A DNA stretch of 64,000 nucleotides, taken from the NCBI RefSeq assembly GCF_000347035.1, contig NZ_ANIJ01000006.1, positions 62,001-126,000 of the forward strand, written 5' to 3'. The notes under the pieces were generated by a model. It saw only the letters and a program-made list of their open reading frames with translations. It was not told where the DNA came from and searched no databases. Below are positions 7,082 to 18,030 of the stretch, piece after piece (the first letter of the stretch is position 1; each line of letters starts with the position of its first letter). Source of the stretch: Leptospira sp. B5-022. GTDB taxonomy: Bacteria > Spirochaetota > Leptospiria > Leptospirales > Leptospiraceae. The position numbers and the translations under genes were made by a program.

Positions 7082-10000
7082 ATGAAGAATGCCCCGACAT
7101 TAGATCCAAAACAAGACAAAGACTCTTTAAGCCCAAAACAATTATTGGAAGTGCTGACTGCATTTAAGAGAGGAGACTTCTCTAAAAGAATGCCTTTAGA
7201 CCAAGTAGGGGTTGCAGGGAAAATTTCCGACTTATTGAACGATATCATGGACCAGAACGATAGAATGGTCAAAGAGTTCGAAAGGATCAGCAATGAAGTA
7301 GGACAAGAAGGTAAAATTTCACAAAGGGTTAGCGGCATTTCTTCCGCCGGTTCTTGGGGTACTTGTATGAATTCTATCAATTCTTTGATTGGAAATCTTG
7401 TACAGCCGAATACCGAAGTGATGAGGGTGATCGGTGCAGTGGCAGGCGGCGATCTTTCTCAGAACATGTCTCTGGAGATAGACGGAAGACCTCTCAAAGG
7501 TGAATTTTTTAGGACTGCCAAGATCGTTAACATCATGGTGGATCAGTTGAATTCATTCGCCTCCGAGGTGACCCGGGTTGCCAAAGAAGTAGGAACGGAA
7601 GGTAAACTGGGTGGGCAAGCCGATGTTCGCGGAGTTGCCGGAACCTGGAAAGATTTAACGGATAGTGTGAACTCCATGGCATCTAACTTAACCGGTCAGG
7701 TGCGTGATATTGCCGAAGTTACAAAGGCCGTTGCAACCGGTGACTTATCCAAGAAGATCACAGTGGATGTTAAGGGAGAGATCCTAGAGCTTAAGAATAC
7801 GATCAACACAATGGTAGATCAGTTGAATTCATTCGCCTCCGAGGTGACCCGGGTTGCCAAAGAAGTAGGAACGGAAGGTAAACTGGGTGGACAAGCCGAT
7901 GTTCGCGGAGTTGCGGGAACCTGGAAGGACTTAACGGATAGTGTGAATTCTATGGCATCGAACCTGACAGGTCAGGTTCGTAATATTGCCGAAGTTACTA
8001 CAGCGGTAGCTCGAGGGGACCTTTCCAAGAAGATCACAGTGGATGTTAAGGGAGAGATCCTCGAATTGAAAGATACGATCAACACGATGGTAGACCAGTT
8101 GAATTCATTCGCTTCCGAGGTAACCCGGGTGGCAAAAGAGGTAGGAACGGAAGGAGAGTTAGGTGGCCAGGCGGATGTTCGCGGAGTTGCCGGGACTTGG
8201 AAGGATTTAACGGATAGTGTGAACTCCATGGCATCGAACCTAACCGGTCAGGTTCGTAATATTGCCGAAGTTACTACAGCGGTAGCAACCGGTGACTTAT
8301 CCAAAAAGATCACAGTGGATGTTAAGGGAGAGATCCTCGAATTGAAGGATACCATCAACACGATGGTAGACCAGTTGAACTCGTTTGCTTCCGAGGTAAC
8401 CCGGGTGGCAAGAGAGGTGGGAACGGAAGGTAAACTGGGCGGACAGGCGGATGTGCAGGGAGTTGCCGGGACTTGGAAGGATTTAACGGATAGTGTGAAT
8501 TCGATGGCATCGAACCTAACCGGTCAGGTGCGAAATATTGCCGAAGTTACTACAGCGGTAGCTCGAGGTGACCTTTCCAAGAAGATCACAGTGGATGTTA
8601 AAGGAGAGATCTTAGAGCTCAAGAACACGATCAACACGATGGTGGATCAGTTGAACTCGTTTGCCTCCGAGGTGACCCGTGTGGCCAGAGAGGTGGGGGC
8701 AGAAGGTAAACTGGGTGGACAAGCGGATGTTCGCGGAGTTGCCGGAACCTGGAAGGATTTAACGGATAGCGTGAATTTTATGGCCGGAAACTTAACCGGT
8801 CAGGTGCGTGATATTGCCGAAGTTACAAAGGCCGTTGCAACCGGTGATTTATCCAAGAAGATCACAGTGGATGTTAAAGGAGAGATCTTAGAACTTAAGA
8901 ATACGATCAATACGATGGTGGATCAGTTGAATTCATTCGCTTCCGAGGTAACCCGTGTGGCAAGAGAGGTGGGAACGGAAGGTAAACTGGGCGGACAGGC
9001 AAATGTGCAAGGGGTTGCCGGTATCTGGAAAGATTTAACGGATAGTGTGAATTTTATGGCAAATAACCTGACCACTCAGGTAAGGGGCATCGCCAAGGTG
9101 GTGACCTCCGTTGCAAACGGGGACTTAAAGAAAAAATTATATTTGGAAGCAAAAGGGGAGATCGCAGAACTCTCGGATACGATCAATGATATGATCGATA
9201 CCCTGGGACTATTCGGGGACCAGGTGACCACGGTTGCAAGAGAGGTAGGTATAGAAGGAAGATTAGGAGGTCAAGCGAGTGTGCCGGGGGCCGCAGGTCT
9301 TTGGAGAAACCTTACGGATAACGTGAACCAGCTTGCTTCTAACCTGACCGCTCAGGTGAGAGCGATCGCGGAAGTGGCAACAGGGGTGACCAAAGGAGAT
9401 CTTTCTCGAACGGTCACCATCCAAGCGGCCGGAGAGGTAGCGGCCTTATCCGATAACATCAACGAAATGATCCGTAACCTAAGAGAAACCACTCGGATCA
9501 ACACGGAACAAGACTGGTTAAAAACAAACCTTGCAAAATTCACCAGGTTATTACAAGGGCAAAGGAACTTAGTCAACGTTAGTAAACTCATTTTGTCCGA
9601 ACTTGCACCTCTTGTCTCCGCACAACATGGAGCATTCTTCATAACGGAGAATGTGGAAGAAGGACCGGTTCTCAAACTACTTGTCAGTTATGCCTATCAA
9701 GAAAGGAAGAATGTATCCAATCGTTTTTATCCGGGAGAAGGTCTGATCGGCCAATGTTTTCTGGAAAAAGAAAGGATCCTTGTTACTCAAGTACCTTCCA
9801 GTTATATCAAGATCAATTCGGCTTTAGGAGAAGCCCCTCCAATCAATATAGTCGTCTTACCTGTGTTATTCGAAGGTGAAGTAAAAGCGGTGATAGAACT
9901 TGCCTCCTTCTCCAGTTTCACTCCGATCCATTTGAATTTTTTGGATCAGTTGACCGAAAGTATCGGGATCGTATTGAACACGATCGCCGCAGGTATGAGA

Positions 10001-12301
10001 ACGGAAGAACTTCTGATCCAATCCCAAACTCTGACGGAAGAGTTGCAAGGAAGACAGGAAGAGTTGACGAGCACCAACCAACGATTGGAAGAACAGGCAA
10101 AATCGCTCAAAGCATCCGAAGATATGCTCAAGGACCAAAGGGAAGAGCTACAGGAAAAGAACGAAGAGTTGGAAGAAAAAGCGAGATTACTCGCTAAAAA
10201 GAACAGTGAGGTAGAAAGAAAAAACAGGGAAGTAGAACAAGCCAGACATTCCTTGGAAGAAAAAGCAAGACAACTTGCGCTTACTTCCAGATACAAATCC
10301 GAGTTCTTGGCGAACATGTCCCACGAACTTAGGACTCCTTTGAATAATATGCTGATCTTATCTCGCTTATTATATGACAATGAGAGTAAAAACCTGTCTG
10401 AAAAACAGACGGAATATGCAAAAACGATCCATAGCTCCGGAAATGATCTTTTACAGTTGATCAACGATATATTAGATCTTTCTAAAATTGAATCCGGTAA
10501 GATGAGTGTGGATCTGGATTCCGTTTCAATCGAGGAACTGGGAGGATATTTGGATCGTTCTTTTAGGGAAACTGCAAGGAATAAGGACCTGAAGTTCCAA
10601 GTGGAAATAGATCCGGATCTTCCTTCTAGGATCACTACCGATTTGCAAAGATTACAGCAGGTCCTACAGAACCTTCTCTCGAATGCATTCAAATTTACTC
10701 ATAAAGGTGGTGTGAAACTGAGGATAGAATCTTCTCTTTCCGGTTGGAGCGCGGATCATAAAATCCTAAACCAAGCCGGCGGTGTGATCTCATTTTCAGT
10801 GATAGATACGGGTATAGGTATCTCACCGGAAAAACAAGGCTTGATCTTCGAAGCATTCCGACAGGCGGACGGTAGTACGAGCCGAAAATACGGAGGAACG
10901 GGACTCGGGCTTTCCATAAGTAAAGAGATTACTCGTATTCTAGGCGGAGAATTGAAACTGGAAAGTGAACCGGAAGTGGGAAGTAAGTTTACCTTATATC
11001 TTCCTTTGGATTATATTCAAGTGGAAGATAATCCTATCGAGCCAGGCTCCATTAAATGGTCCGAAGATCCTGAGAATGATTCTTACGTCTCCGATCCTTA
11101 CGTAAGAAGTAAGATCAAATCAACTAGGAGAGTTTTAGAGGATGAAACCCAGAACGAATCGAATGAAAAAGTTTTGATCATAGAAGAGGATGAGGCATTC
11201 GCGAAATCCCTCTTGGAGGTTGCTAAGAGTAACGGGTTCAAGGGGACCGTCGCGCTGGATGGAAAAAGCGGCATCTCGGTGTTACAAGAATCTTCATTTA
11301 ATGCCGTCTTGTTGGATGTCCAACTTTCGGACATGGATGGAAATTTGATCCTGAATTGGCTAAAACGAAATCCTAAACTCAGACAGATCCCGGTCCATGT
11401 CCTCTCGGGAGAAAATGATTGGAAAAGAAGTTTGGAGATAGGCGCGATTTCTCATCTGAGAAAGCCGGTTGGGATCGAGTCGTTGAATGAAGCATTCGAG
11501 AAGATCAAAACATATCTGCATAAGACAGATAAAACACTTTATGTTTGTGGAATAGAGAGGGAACATTCGGAATTTCTAAAGGAAAAACTGACCACCAAGG
11601 ACTTAATTATGAAGAATATAGAGTCGGGGCAGGAGCTTTTGGAGATTCTGAAAAAAGAAATCCCGGACTGTATTTTAATAGGGAGAGAATTTAAGGATAT
11701 GTCCGTTCCGGATCTGATTTCGAAGATCAGCTTATTGGACCCTGAAAGGACGTTGATTATATTCTATTCGGATGAGAAGAATGGACCGGAAAGTTTTCGG
11801 AAACTTCTATCCTTTAACGATTCGAATATCCTAAAATTCGTAAATTCTTATGCAACATCGCTGGACGAGATCAAGATCCATTTTCATGAACCTGAATCCG
11901 TTTCTAAATCGGGAGATACATATTCTCTGGAAGGGCATAAAGTATTGATCGTGGATGACGATGTACGGAATATATTCGCTCTAACCAGTATGTTAGAATT
12001 ACATAAAATGAAAATACATTATGCTGAAAACGCAATAGATGGAATTCAAATATTGGAAAAAAATCCGGACATAGAGATCGTTCTAATGGATGTGATGATG
12101 CCGGATATGGACGGATACGAGGCCATGAAGGTCATTCGTTCCAAAGCGGAATTTGTGAATCTTCCTATTTTGGCGCTTACGGCAAAAGCGATGAAAGGAG
12201 ATCGGGAAAAATGTATAGAAGCAGGGGCGACCGAATATATCACTAAGCCGGTAAGTGTGGACCATTTGCTTTCTTTACTTCGCGTATTGTTGTGCAGGTA
12301 A
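7082..12301 (+). CDS. Giant soluble HAMP-repeat hybrid histidine kinase
   Basis: A 1739-residue kinase with no signal peptide or transmembrane helix. Residues 25-810 are a chain of HAMP-type units with a 92-residue period, alternating [19 protein letters not shown] and [21 protein letters not shown] segments. Then come a GAF domain (about 825-965), a long coiled coil (about 985-1070), HisKA with H1081 in [11 protein letters not shown], HATPase_c (about 1185-1310), a receiver with D1412, a degenerate receiver lacking the Asp ([11 protein letters not shown]), and an intact receiver with D1670 in [11 protein letters not shown]. This layout resembles group III (Nik1/Os-1) kinases, which respond to osmotic or cell-envelope stress; that role here is inference. 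It heads a cluster with further receiver proteins and is followed two bases later by a REC-kinase. Confidence 0.92.
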   Translation: MKNAPTLDPKQDKDSLSPKQLLEVLTAFKRGDFSKRMPLDQVGVAGKISDLLNDIMDQNDRMVKEFERISNEVGQEGKISQRVSGISSAGSWGTCMNSINSLIGNLVQPNTEVMRVIGAVAGGDLSQNMSLEIDGRPLKGEFFRTAKIVNIMVDQLNSFASEVTRVAKEVGTEGKLGGQADVRGVAGTWKDLTDSVNSMASNLTGQVRDIAEVTKAVATGDLSKKITVDVKGEILELKNTINTMVDQLNSFASEVTRVAKEVGTEGKLGGQADVRGVAGTWKDLTDSVNSMASNLTGQVRNIAEVTTAVARGDLSKKITVDVKGEILELKDTINTMVDQLNSFASEVTRVAKEVGTEGELGGQADVRGVAGTWKDLTDSVNSMASNLTGQVRNIAEVTTAVATGDLSKKITVDVKGEILELKDTINTMVDQLNSFASEVTRVAREVGTEGKLGGQADVQGVAGTWKDLTDSVNSMASNLTGQVRNIAEVTTAVARGDLSKKITVDVKGEILELKNTINTMVDQLNSFASEVTRVAREVGAEGKLGGQADVRGVAGTWKDLTDSVNFMAGNLTGQVRDIAEVTKAVATGDLSKKITVDVKGEILELKNTINTMVDQLNSFASEVTRVAREVGTEGKLGGQANVQGVAGIWKDLTDSVNFMANNLTTQVRGIAKVVTSVANGDLKKKLYLEAKGEIAELSDTINDMIDTLGLFGDQVTTVAREVGIEGRLGGQASVPGAAGLWRNLTDNVNQLASNLTAQVRAIAEVATGVTKGDLSRTVTIQAAGEVAALSDNINEMIRNLRETTRINTEQDWLKTNLAKFTRLLQGQRNLVNVSKLILSELAPLVSAQHGAFFITENVEEGPVLKLLVSYAYQERKNVSNRFYPGEGLIGQCFLEKERILVTQVPSSYIKINSALGEAPPINIVVLPVLFEGEVKAVIELASFSSFTPIHLNFLDQLTESIGIVLNTIAAGMRTEELLIQSQTLTEELQGRQEELTSTNQRLEEQAKSLKASEDMLKDQREELQEKNEELEEKARLLAKKNSEVERKNREVEQARHSLEEKARQLALTSRYKSEFLANMSHELRTPLNNMLILSRLLYDNESKNLSEKQTEYAKTIHSSGNDLLQLINDILDLSKIESGKMSVDLDSVSIEELGGYLDRSFRETARNKDLKFQVEIDPDLPSRITTDLQRLQQVLQNLLSNAFKFTHKGGVKLRIESSLSGWSADHKILNQAGGVISFSVIDTGIGISPEKQGLIFEAFRQADGSTSRKYGGTGLGLSISKEITRILGGELKLESEPEVGSKFTLYLPLDYIQVEDNPIEPGSIKWSEDPENDSYVSDPYVRSKIKSTRRVLEDETQNESNEKVLIIEEDEAFAKSLLEVAKSNGFKGTVALDGKSGISVLQESSFNAVLLDVQLSDMDGNLILNWLKRNPKLRQIPVHVLSGENDWKRSLEIGAISHLRKPVGIESLNEAFEKIKTYLHKTDKTLYVCGIEREHSEFLKEKLTTKDLIMKNIESGQELLEILKKEIPDCILIGREFKDMSVPDLISKISLLDPERTLIIFYSDEKNGPESFRKLLSFNDSNILKFVNSYATSLDEIKIHFHEPESVSKSGDTYSLEGHKVLIVDDDVRNIFALTSMLELHKMKIHYAENAIDGIQILEKNPDIEIVLMDVMMPDMDGYEAMKVIRSKAEFVNLPILALTAKAMKGDREKCIEAGATEYITKPVSVDHLLSLLRVLLCR
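7535..9466 (+). repeat. Tandem 276-bp coding repeats (seven units)
   Basis: Seven consecutive 276-bp units start at 7535, 7811, 8087, 8363, 8639, 8915 and 9191, each opening with an ATG-GT/AT-GAT/GAC codon series (MVDQLNSF or variants). The first five are almost identical at DNA level, with mostly synonymous differences. The sixth diverges in its second half and the seventh throughout. Another, more distant unit precedes the array. Each unit codes for two HAMP-like helical pairs of the hybrid kinase. Such near-identity implies recent duplication or gene conversion and makes the array prone to length change. Confidence 0.9.
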
Positions 12302-12303
12302 AT

Positions 12304-13479
12304 ATGGAACAAACAATGAAAGTAAGTATCTTACTTGTGGACGATCATGCTGATAATCTGCAAGTAATGGAGCATATTCTCAAAAGTCCCGAATTAAATT
12401 TGATCAAAGCAGGCTCGGGAGAAGAAGCTTTGAAAGCACTTTTGGACGAACCGGAGGAAGTCGCATTGATCTTCATGGACGTAAGAATGCCCGGAATGGA
12501 CGGCTTCGAAGCGGCTGCTTTGATCCGACAGAGAGAAAAATGCGCCAAGATTCCGATCATCTTCCTTACGGCTTATGCAAATAACGAAACAGGAATGTTC
12601 AAAGGTTATTCTTTGGGAGCGGTGGATTTTTTGGTGAAACCTATGGCGCCGGAGATTCTCCGATCCAAGGCTGCCGTCTTCGTAGATCTGCATAAGAAAA
12701 ACAAAATATTACGGATACAAGAGGAACTTCTAAGACAAAGTCATGACGAATTGGAAATCCGTGTAGAGGAAAGGACTTTCGAATTACATCGGGTGAATAA
12801 CGAATTAATGAACGAGATCGCAGAAAGAAAGAGAGTCGAAGAAGCATTAACGGCCTCATTAAAGGAGAAGGAAGTTTTACTCAGAGAAATTCACCATAGG
12901 GTAAAAAATAATCTTCAGATCGTTTCTAGTATCCTGAGTCTGCAAGGAAACTACATAACGGATCGTAAGTCTTTGGAAATGTTCCAAGACTGCCAATCTA
13001 GGATAAAATCTATTGCTTTGATCCATGAGTTATTGTACCAAAATGAGGACCTGGCACATACCGACTTCCAGGAATATCTGAACAGTTTGGTTACCAACCT
13101 TCTGAGGACCTATCGGGTAAATTCGAAAATACGATTTGAAATACACGCAGAAACGATTCATTTAACTTTGGATACAGCGATCCATTGCGGATTGATCGTA
13201 ACGGAGCTTGTTACCAACTCCTTAAAATACGGATTTAAGGATAGGAGCGACGGAACGATCAAAATCTCAATTATATCTAAATACGACGAGTATTCTTTGA
13301 CTGTGGAAGACGACGGTGTCGGTTTTCCCGAAGAAATTGACTATCGACAAACCGATTCTTTAGGTTTACAATTAGTTAATACTTTGACCAATCAAATAGA
13401 CGGAAGTCTGATCCTGGATCGGAGCAAAGGGACTAAGTTCACCTTAGTCTTTCGGGAAAGGAGCCGAGTTCGAAAATGA
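12304..13479 (+). CDS. REC-HisKA_2 hybrid histidine kinase
   Basis: An N-terminal receiver (residues 5-125) with D59 in IFMDVRMPGMDG is followed by a coiled coil (about 130-190), a HisKA_2 domain with H198 in EIHHRVKNNLQ, and a HATPase_c domain (about 295-390; VTELVTNSLKYGF, EDDGVGFP). The receiver-first layout suggests that the giant upstream kinase phosphorylates it and so switches its own kinase. The ATG two bases after the upstream stop is chosen because AGG precedes it; a GTG at 12292 would overlap the upstream gene. It overlaps the next gene by ATGA. Cytosolic. Confidence 0.9.
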   Translation: MEQTMKVSILLVDDHADNLQVMEHILKSPELNLIKAGSGEEALKALLDEPEEVALIFMDVRMPGMDGFEAAALIRQREKCAKIPIIFLTAYANNETGMFKGYSLGAVDFLVKPMAPEILRSKAAVFVDLHKKNKILRIQEELLRQSHDELEIRVEERTFELHRVNNELMNEIAERKRVEEALTASLKEKEVLLREIHHRVKNNLQIVSSILSLQGNYITDRKSLEMFQDCQSRIKSIALIHELLYQNEDLAHTDFQEYLNSLVTNLLRTYRVNSKIRFEIHAETIHLTLDTAIHCGLIVTELVTNSLKYGFKDRSDGTIKISIISKYDEYSLTVEDDGVGFPEEIDYRQTDSLGLQLVNTLTNQIDGSLILDRSKGTKFTLVFRERSRVRK

Positions 13480-13955
13480 TCTCCAGCGAAGCAAAAATAT
13501 TGATCGTAGAAGACGAGAGTATAGTCGCTAAGGACATACTCAGTAAATTGTCCGATCTCGGTTATGATTTCGTAAGTATCGCTTCCACCGGAAACGAAGC
13601 ATTAAGAAAAGTTTATTTAGATAAACCGGACCTTCTTCTTATGGATATTATGTTATCCAGAGGGAATTACGATGGGATAGAGACGGTCCAGGAGATTTTG
13701 GACAAGATGGATCTTCCTGTGATCTATCTGACCGCTTATGCGGATGAATCCACACTTTTGCGCAGTAAACCCACTCGACCGTACGGATATCTGCTTAAAC
13801 CTTTTCAGACCAAGGAATTACAGATAGCGATTGAGATAGCTCTGAATAAATACGGTCTAGATAAAAAGAGAAAAAGGGAAAGAAGAAATATGTCGGCCAT
13901 ATTGCACGGTGTAAAGGACCTCATTAAACCTTCTTCCGAAGAAGCCGGTATTTGA
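13476..13955 (+). CDS. Single-domain response regulator
   Basis: A 159-residue protein made of one receiver domain with D57 in LLLMDIML, acidic pair ED at 12-13 and the Lys of YLLKPF. It ends in a basic tail (KKRKRERRN) without a DNA-binding fold. It overlaps the upstream REC-HisKA_2 kinase by 4 bp, so it is probably that kinase's direct phosphoryl acceptor. The HisKA_2 family often partners with receivers of this type (LMDIMLSRGNYDGIE). Output would be by protein contact. About 60 bases separate it from the next gene. Confidence 0.9.
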   Translation: MISSEAKILIVEDESIVAKDILSKLSDLGYDFVSIASTGNEALRKVYLDKPDLLLMDIMLSRGNYDGIETVQEILDKMDLPVIYLTAYADESTLLRSKPTRPYGYLLKPFQTKELQIAIEIALNKYGLDKKRKRERRNMSAILHGVKDLIKPSSEEAGI

Positions 13956-14014
13956 AACATTATAATAAAAAATAATATTCTAATTTATTAAAGTTAGATA
14001 TTTTCGGAGACGAA

Positions 14015-14776
14015 ATGAAAGCTGCTAGGATTTTGATCGTAGAGGACGAGGGTCTTGTCGCCCAGGATATTCGGCATAGATTGGTAAGGATGGGATATCC
14101 GGAACCAAGTATCGCCAATACCGGTGAAACTGCGGTCAAACAGGCAATTGCACTACAGCCTGATTTGATCTTGATCGATATTGTTCTTGCAAACGGATAT
14201 TTGGATGGAATAGACGCTGCTAAAAGGATCCGAAAGTTTTTAGACGTTCCTATCGTTTATATTACTGCTTCTTCGGATTCTCAGACATTGACCAGAGCAA
14301 AATTAACGGAACCGAATGCGTATATTCTAAAACCGTTTCAAACCAGGGAATTGCAGATAGTGATCGAACTGATACTCTACAAGCACCAAGTGGAGAAGGA
14401 GTTGATGGAAAAGGCGAGACTTGTTTCTGCAGAGCTTCGTAATATGCAGGAAGGAGTGATCGCTTTCGATTCTAAGGGACAGATCTCGTTTATGAATTTA
14501 TCTGCGGAGAAGCTCACCGGTTGGTTGGAATCGGATGCTATCGGAAAACCGCTCGGAGATGTGCTGAGTATGAAAAATCTTCCGGATATGGAAAGTTTCG
14601 AATTGGATAACCATCTTTCGGAAAAAATCCCCATTGAGTCGGTTCCTTCTCACGGGCTCTTACTGTCAAAGAACGGACTTAGTACCGAAGTGTTTACATT
14701 TACTAAATCCGTTCCTAAAAATAAGGAAGTGGACGTGGACCGTATTTTGGTCATACGAGACTACATCAAAAAATAG
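14015..14776 (+). CDS. REC-PAS signalling protein
   Basis: A 253-residue protein with a receiver domain (1-120; D55 in LILIDIVLANG, Lys in YILKPFQTRELQ) closely related to the preceding single-domain regulator. It is followed by a PAS domain (about 138-250; MQEGVIAFDSKGQISFMNLSAEKL). No kinase, DNA-binding or cyclase output domain is present, so it probably relays phosphorylation by binding a partner. The receiver similarity to its neighbour suggests duplication. It converges with the TonB-dependent receptor gene, whose stop lies four bases away; no terminator fits in between. Confidence 0.87.
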   Translation: MKAARILIVEDEGLVAQDIRHRLVRMGYPEPSIANTGETAVKQAIALQPDLILIDIVLANGYLDGIDAAKRIRKFLDVPIVYITASSDSQTLTRAKLTEPNAYILKPFQTRELQIVIELILYKHQVEKELMEKARLVSAELRNMQEGVIAFDSKGQISFMNLSAEKLTGWLESDAIGKPLGDVLSMKNLPDMESFELDNHLSEKIPIESVPSHGLLLSKNGLSTEVFTFTKSVPKNKEVDVDRILVIRDYIKK

Positions 14777-14779
14777 ACC

Positions 14780-16930
14780 TTAAAAAGAAGCCCGCACTGA
14801 AATTCGTATCGATCTAGGCAGAGCGGGGTGGGTATGTATATCATTGTATCCACCTTCATTCGGACCTACCGGTTCGTTCTTTAATCTGGAAGCGTAATAA
14901 TAATCTATATCGCTCACATGAGCGTTCAATAAATTAAATACTTCGAAAACGATACTTAGATCTTCGCCGATATTCCTTCCGAATTGGAAATTTACAGTCG
15001 TGGACGCGGGAGATCGAACCGTATTGTCTTCGATCAAGGATCGATTCCCGAAATATCTCACCCTTAGAGACCCGAAAAATCCATCAGGATTTTTTAATGT
15101 GATCCCGGAAGCCAATGTATGGCGGATGGAACCTGGGATATAATTCCCTGAAGGATCATCATCTCTGAACCTTGATTTGGAAGTTGCAAAATCCGCATCT
15201 ATCATGAGCCAAGAATTATAAGAATAATAATTGGCCCATTCGATTCCTTTTCGAGTGCTTGGTCTGCTTGCTTCCGTGGTGCCGTTATCGCCGGTGAACA
15301 AGAGTTCTGAATTCATATCCAATTGCCAAACGGAGAAAGTGGATTGCCAACCGTGGACCGGTTCGGTCCGAATTCCAACTTCTCCACCCCTTGTTTGGAC
15401 CAAAGGATTTGCTGGATCCGTTTTTTGGACCACACCTCTTGCATCATTACTATGGAATCCGTATCCACCGCTTATATAAAGTTCAATTTTACACCAAGGT
15501 CCTATAATGATACTTCCTTTCGGGCTATAGATTCTTGCGTTCCTATCGGCTCTTTCTTTCGTTCCCCAATCATCGACGTTAAATGTATAATAGTCTCCTC
15601 TTATCCCGAATACCGTTCTGAATTTATTCGCCCATTGCATCTTGTTTTCATAATATAATCCGGAGCTGAGTTGTGTGATCCCATCTTCTCTTACCGTTTC
15701 TAATCTGGCTCTTTTTTCGGTATGGAAGAGTCCGTTTTGGATATAATCTCTTCTGATCTGAAGTCCGATGGTGTTCTCCATTCGGATCCCCCAGAATTCG
15801 CTGATATCCTTATAACTGGATTTACTGCCTGCAATCGTTCTTCGATCCGCTTGTTCGTGTTGGTCTCCTCTTTCGGGATCGTCCAAGTAATATGTGAAGT
15901 TGGAGAATAATCGTAAATCGTAATATATACCGTAAAATTGGGTTTTTGCCTCGTATCCCTTTTCGGAACGATGAGCTTCAAAGTTGATACTGGCTCTGTT
16001 TGACCATCCGCCGTCGTTATGGTCCACACTTTCGAATCTGCTTAAACCCGAATCCGGTTCCAACCATGAGTCGCCTAGTCTAAGCGCCCTTTTAGGAGCC
16101 TGCCCTGTAGAATGCCAGCTACCTTTATAACCCATGAGACCGATGCTAAATCCTTTTTGTTTATTTCCAACGGAATAACTAGTGACACCATTCACTCTTC
16201 TGAAGTTATCCGAAATTACCCAAGGACCGTCATTATGGGAGGCTTCGAACGCATACAAAAGATCTCCCGGGCCTAACTTATGGGATTTTGCGATCAAAGT
16301 CCTTGCATAACCAAGGGTTCCACCTTCCACATTCGCAATCCCTTTTACAAGACTCTTAAAATAAGAAATATTGAATGCACCTGCCGATGCGAAGTCCCCT
16401 TGGTCGGCATAATAGACACCCTTCTTATATTGTATTTGTTCCACAAGTTCAGGTATAAGAAAGTTCAGATCCGTATAACCTTGACCGTGAGCGTGACTAA
16501 CGTTATTTACCGGCATTCCGTCCACATTGGAAGAAAGATCCGTTCCGTGATCCAAGTTGAAACCTCTTAGAAAGAACTGGTTCGCTTTACCCCCTCCGCT
16601 ATGTTGGGTTACGATCGCACCCGGAATTAATTCCGCGACTTCTCCCTGCCTCATAATAGGTCTAGTCTTGATCTGATCGGAACCTACCACACCTTCGCTT
16701 GCCGAAGATGCGATCCCGATTAGATTGGACCTTCTATCCCGGATTACGATCGTATCCGGCTTATATTCCGAGATCCTTTTTTTGAACTCCGATTTTTCGG
16801 TATCCGTCTTTTCTTTTCCGTTAGTCGGTTTTGTTTCCTGATCCTGGGAAAGGATAGGGGATAAGCTCGCACATACAAAGTACGATAAGGATATGCCTAA
16901 GCCGACAATCCGAAGGATATTTTGTTTCAT
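14780..16930 (-). CDS. TonB-dependent outer-membrane receptor, probable corrinoid importer
   Basis: A 716-residue protein with a signal peptide (about residues 1-29), a plug domain (about 70-190; PGAIVTQHSGGGKANQFFLRG) and a beta-barrel ending in RASF, the aromatic C-terminus expected for BAM insertion. The receptor family alone does not name the ligand. However, a cobalamin riboswitch lies about 210 bases upstream on the same strand and the whole upstream region is the cobalamin operon, so import of cobalamin or another corrinoid (BtuB role) is likely. It is long for BtuB (about 600 aa), and its barrel resembles generic TonB receptors, so cobalt-chelate uptake is an alternative. TonB/ExbBD are not in the window. 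Confidence 0.85.
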   Translation of the reverse strand: MKQNILRIVGLGISLSYFVCASLSPILSQDQETKPTNGKEKTDTEKSEFKKRISEYKPDTIVIRDRRSNLIGIASSASEGVVGSDQIKTRPIMRQGEVAELIPGAIVTQHSGGGKANQFFLRGFNLDHGTDLSSNVDGMPVNNVSHAHGQGYTDLNFLIPELVEQIQYKKGVYYADQGDFASAGAFNISYFKSLVKGIANVEGGTLGYARTLIAKSHKLGPGDLLYAFEASHNDGPWVISDNFRRVNGVTSYSVGNKQKGFSIGLMGYKGSWHSTGQAPKRALRLGDSWLEPDSGLSRFESVDHNDGGWSNRASINFEAHRSEKGYEAKTQFYGIYYDLRLFSNFTYYLDDPERGDQHEQADRRTIAGSKSSYKDISEFWGIRMENTIGLQIRRDYIQNGLFHTEKRARLETVREDGITQLSSGLYYENKMQWANKFRTVFGIRGDYYTFNVDDWGTKERADRNARIYSPKGSIIIGPWCKIELYISGGYGFHSNDARGVVQKTDPANPLVQTRGGEVGIRTEPVHGWQSTFSVWQLDMNSELLFTGDNGTTEASRPSTRKGIEWANYYSYNSWLMIDADFATSKSRFRDDDPSGNYIPGSIRHTLASGITLKNPDGFFGSLRVRYFGNRSLIEDNTVRSPASTTVNFQFGRNIGEDLSIVFEVFNLLNAHVSDIDYYYASRLKNEPVGPNEGGYNDIHTHPALPRSIRISVRASF

Positions 16931-17139
16931 GGTTTCGTCCGTTTTTTGGAAAACTTTCGAAACAAAGATAAACTAACGAATGTTAGACTAATTTACGTCA
17001 AAATACGAATACGTAAATTGGGTAAATATATTTAATGATGAATTTATCTTGGTTCCGAGAGCCCCGATTTTTAACTTCCGGGGCCCTTCGCGGATGCACG
17101 GACGTGCTTGGCGAGAATGCTAACATACCTAACCTCGAG

Positions 17140-17270
17140 GTTTTAGTCTGCAGGGAGATCTGGCTTGCGGAATAAAATAGAAAGAGAATATCTTTCCGAT
17201 CTAATATCCGATCACAGTTGCGGGTCAGCGTGGGAATTACACCCAACTTCATCCTGAAAGTTAAGACGAT
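17140..17270 (-). promoter_or_regulatory. Cobalamin riboswitch upstream of TonB receptor
   Basis: Read on the minus strand, the segment contains the conserved core GGGTGTAATTCCCACGC, then ACCCGCAACTGTGATCGG, and the B12-box region AAGCCAGATCTCCCTGC, in the order of the AdoCbl/MeCbl aptamer (Rfam cobalamin family). Flanking CAGG/CCTG can close P1. About 210 nt of leader separate it from the start codon, including a GCCCCG/CGGGGC hairpin at about 17060-17085 without a T run, so translational control is more likely than termination. Boundaries are approximate. Confidence 0.88.
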
Positions 17271-17379
17271 CTTTTGAAGAGACACGGTTAACTCAATCAA
17301 AAAAGTTTTATCAGCGGTAAAAAAAGAATATTCTAATTATTTATAATAGTCTGCGTAAAGGTAGGTCATCGATAGGTAT

Positions 17380-18021
17380 CTAGTCTCGAGTTGTATTATT
17401 CTCGATCTTCGAGGGAAGATCTTTCGTATAAGTTTTTTCTATATTCTCGGAAAAGAGAAATAATTCCAGGATCTCACAATTCCCAAGTTTAGAATAGTGG
17501 GACATTTTAAGTGAATAACGTTCAAAAAATCTCGAAAGTACGAATCCGTGACTACAAATTGCCACTTTCTTTTTGTCATAAATTTTCAATAAATTTAATA
17601 TAGTTTCAACGACCCGAGACTCCGCTTCGGATTTGCTTTCTCCTCCCGGGAATCTAAACTGATCGTAAACGTTATCCGAACTTTTCCAGGCGGAATAGGA
17701 CGTTTCTCCGAATAGCCTCGAAATCTCCGATTCTAAGACCCCTTGTGCTTCTCCTAAGTGGATCTCTCTGAGCCCCGGATGATATATAATCTCTATTCCT
17801 AACTTTTGAGAGATCGGTTTTGCAGTTTCTTTCGTCCTTTTTAAATCACTGCTAAAGATCAGTTCTATTCCTGTATCTTTTAACTGATCCGCTAAATTGA
17901 TCGCTTGTTCTTGCCCATGTTCGGAAAGCGGCGTATCGATTTGTCCTTGCAACCTTCTCTCTCTGTTCCATTCCGTTTCTCCATGCCTAATTAGGAAAAG
18001 GTGATATTCTTCTTTTTTCAT
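17380..18021 (-). CDS. cobC: Histidine phosphatase, probable alpha-ribazole phosphatase
   Basis: Phosphoglycerate mutase-like phosphatase of 213 residues with an intact catalytic RHGE (residues 13-16), LQGQIDTPLSEHG and the second histidine in CSHG. In the cobalamin operon this family (CobC) removes the 5'-phosphate from alpha-ribazole phosphate or adenosylcobalamin phosphate at the end of nucleotide-loop assembly. It is the last gene of the operon, nine bases after cbiB. A second, catalytically altered paralogue lies upstream at 22138, so this copy probably carries the activity. A general sugar-phosphate phosphatase remains possible. Confidence 0.8.
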   Translation of the reverse strand: MKKEEYHLFLIRHGETEWNRERRLQGQIDTPLSEHGQEQAINLADQLKDTGIELIFSSDLKRTKETAKPISQKLGIEIIYHPGLREIHLGEAQGVLESEISRLFGETSYSAWKSSDNVYDQFRFPGGESKSEAESRVVETILNLLKIYDKKKVAICSHGFVLSRFFERYSLKMSHYSKLGNCEILELFLFSENIEKTYTKDLPSKIENNTTRD

Positions 18022-18030
18022 CGGATTAAT

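Noticed and set aside
7535..9466. Repeats as an assembly artefact
   Set aside because: Units keep frame, show scattered distinct differences, and fade into divergent units at both ends, as in real HAMP arrays.
9946..10692. 248-residue antisense frame within the hybrid kinase gene
   Set aside because: It is complementary to the coiled-coil/HisKA region and has the Ser/Leu-rich composition typical of the reverse of Lys/Glu-rich coding sequence.
17060..17085. GCCCCG/CGGGGC hairpin as the riboswitch terminator
   Set aside because: No T run follows on the minus strand; translational control is more plausible.
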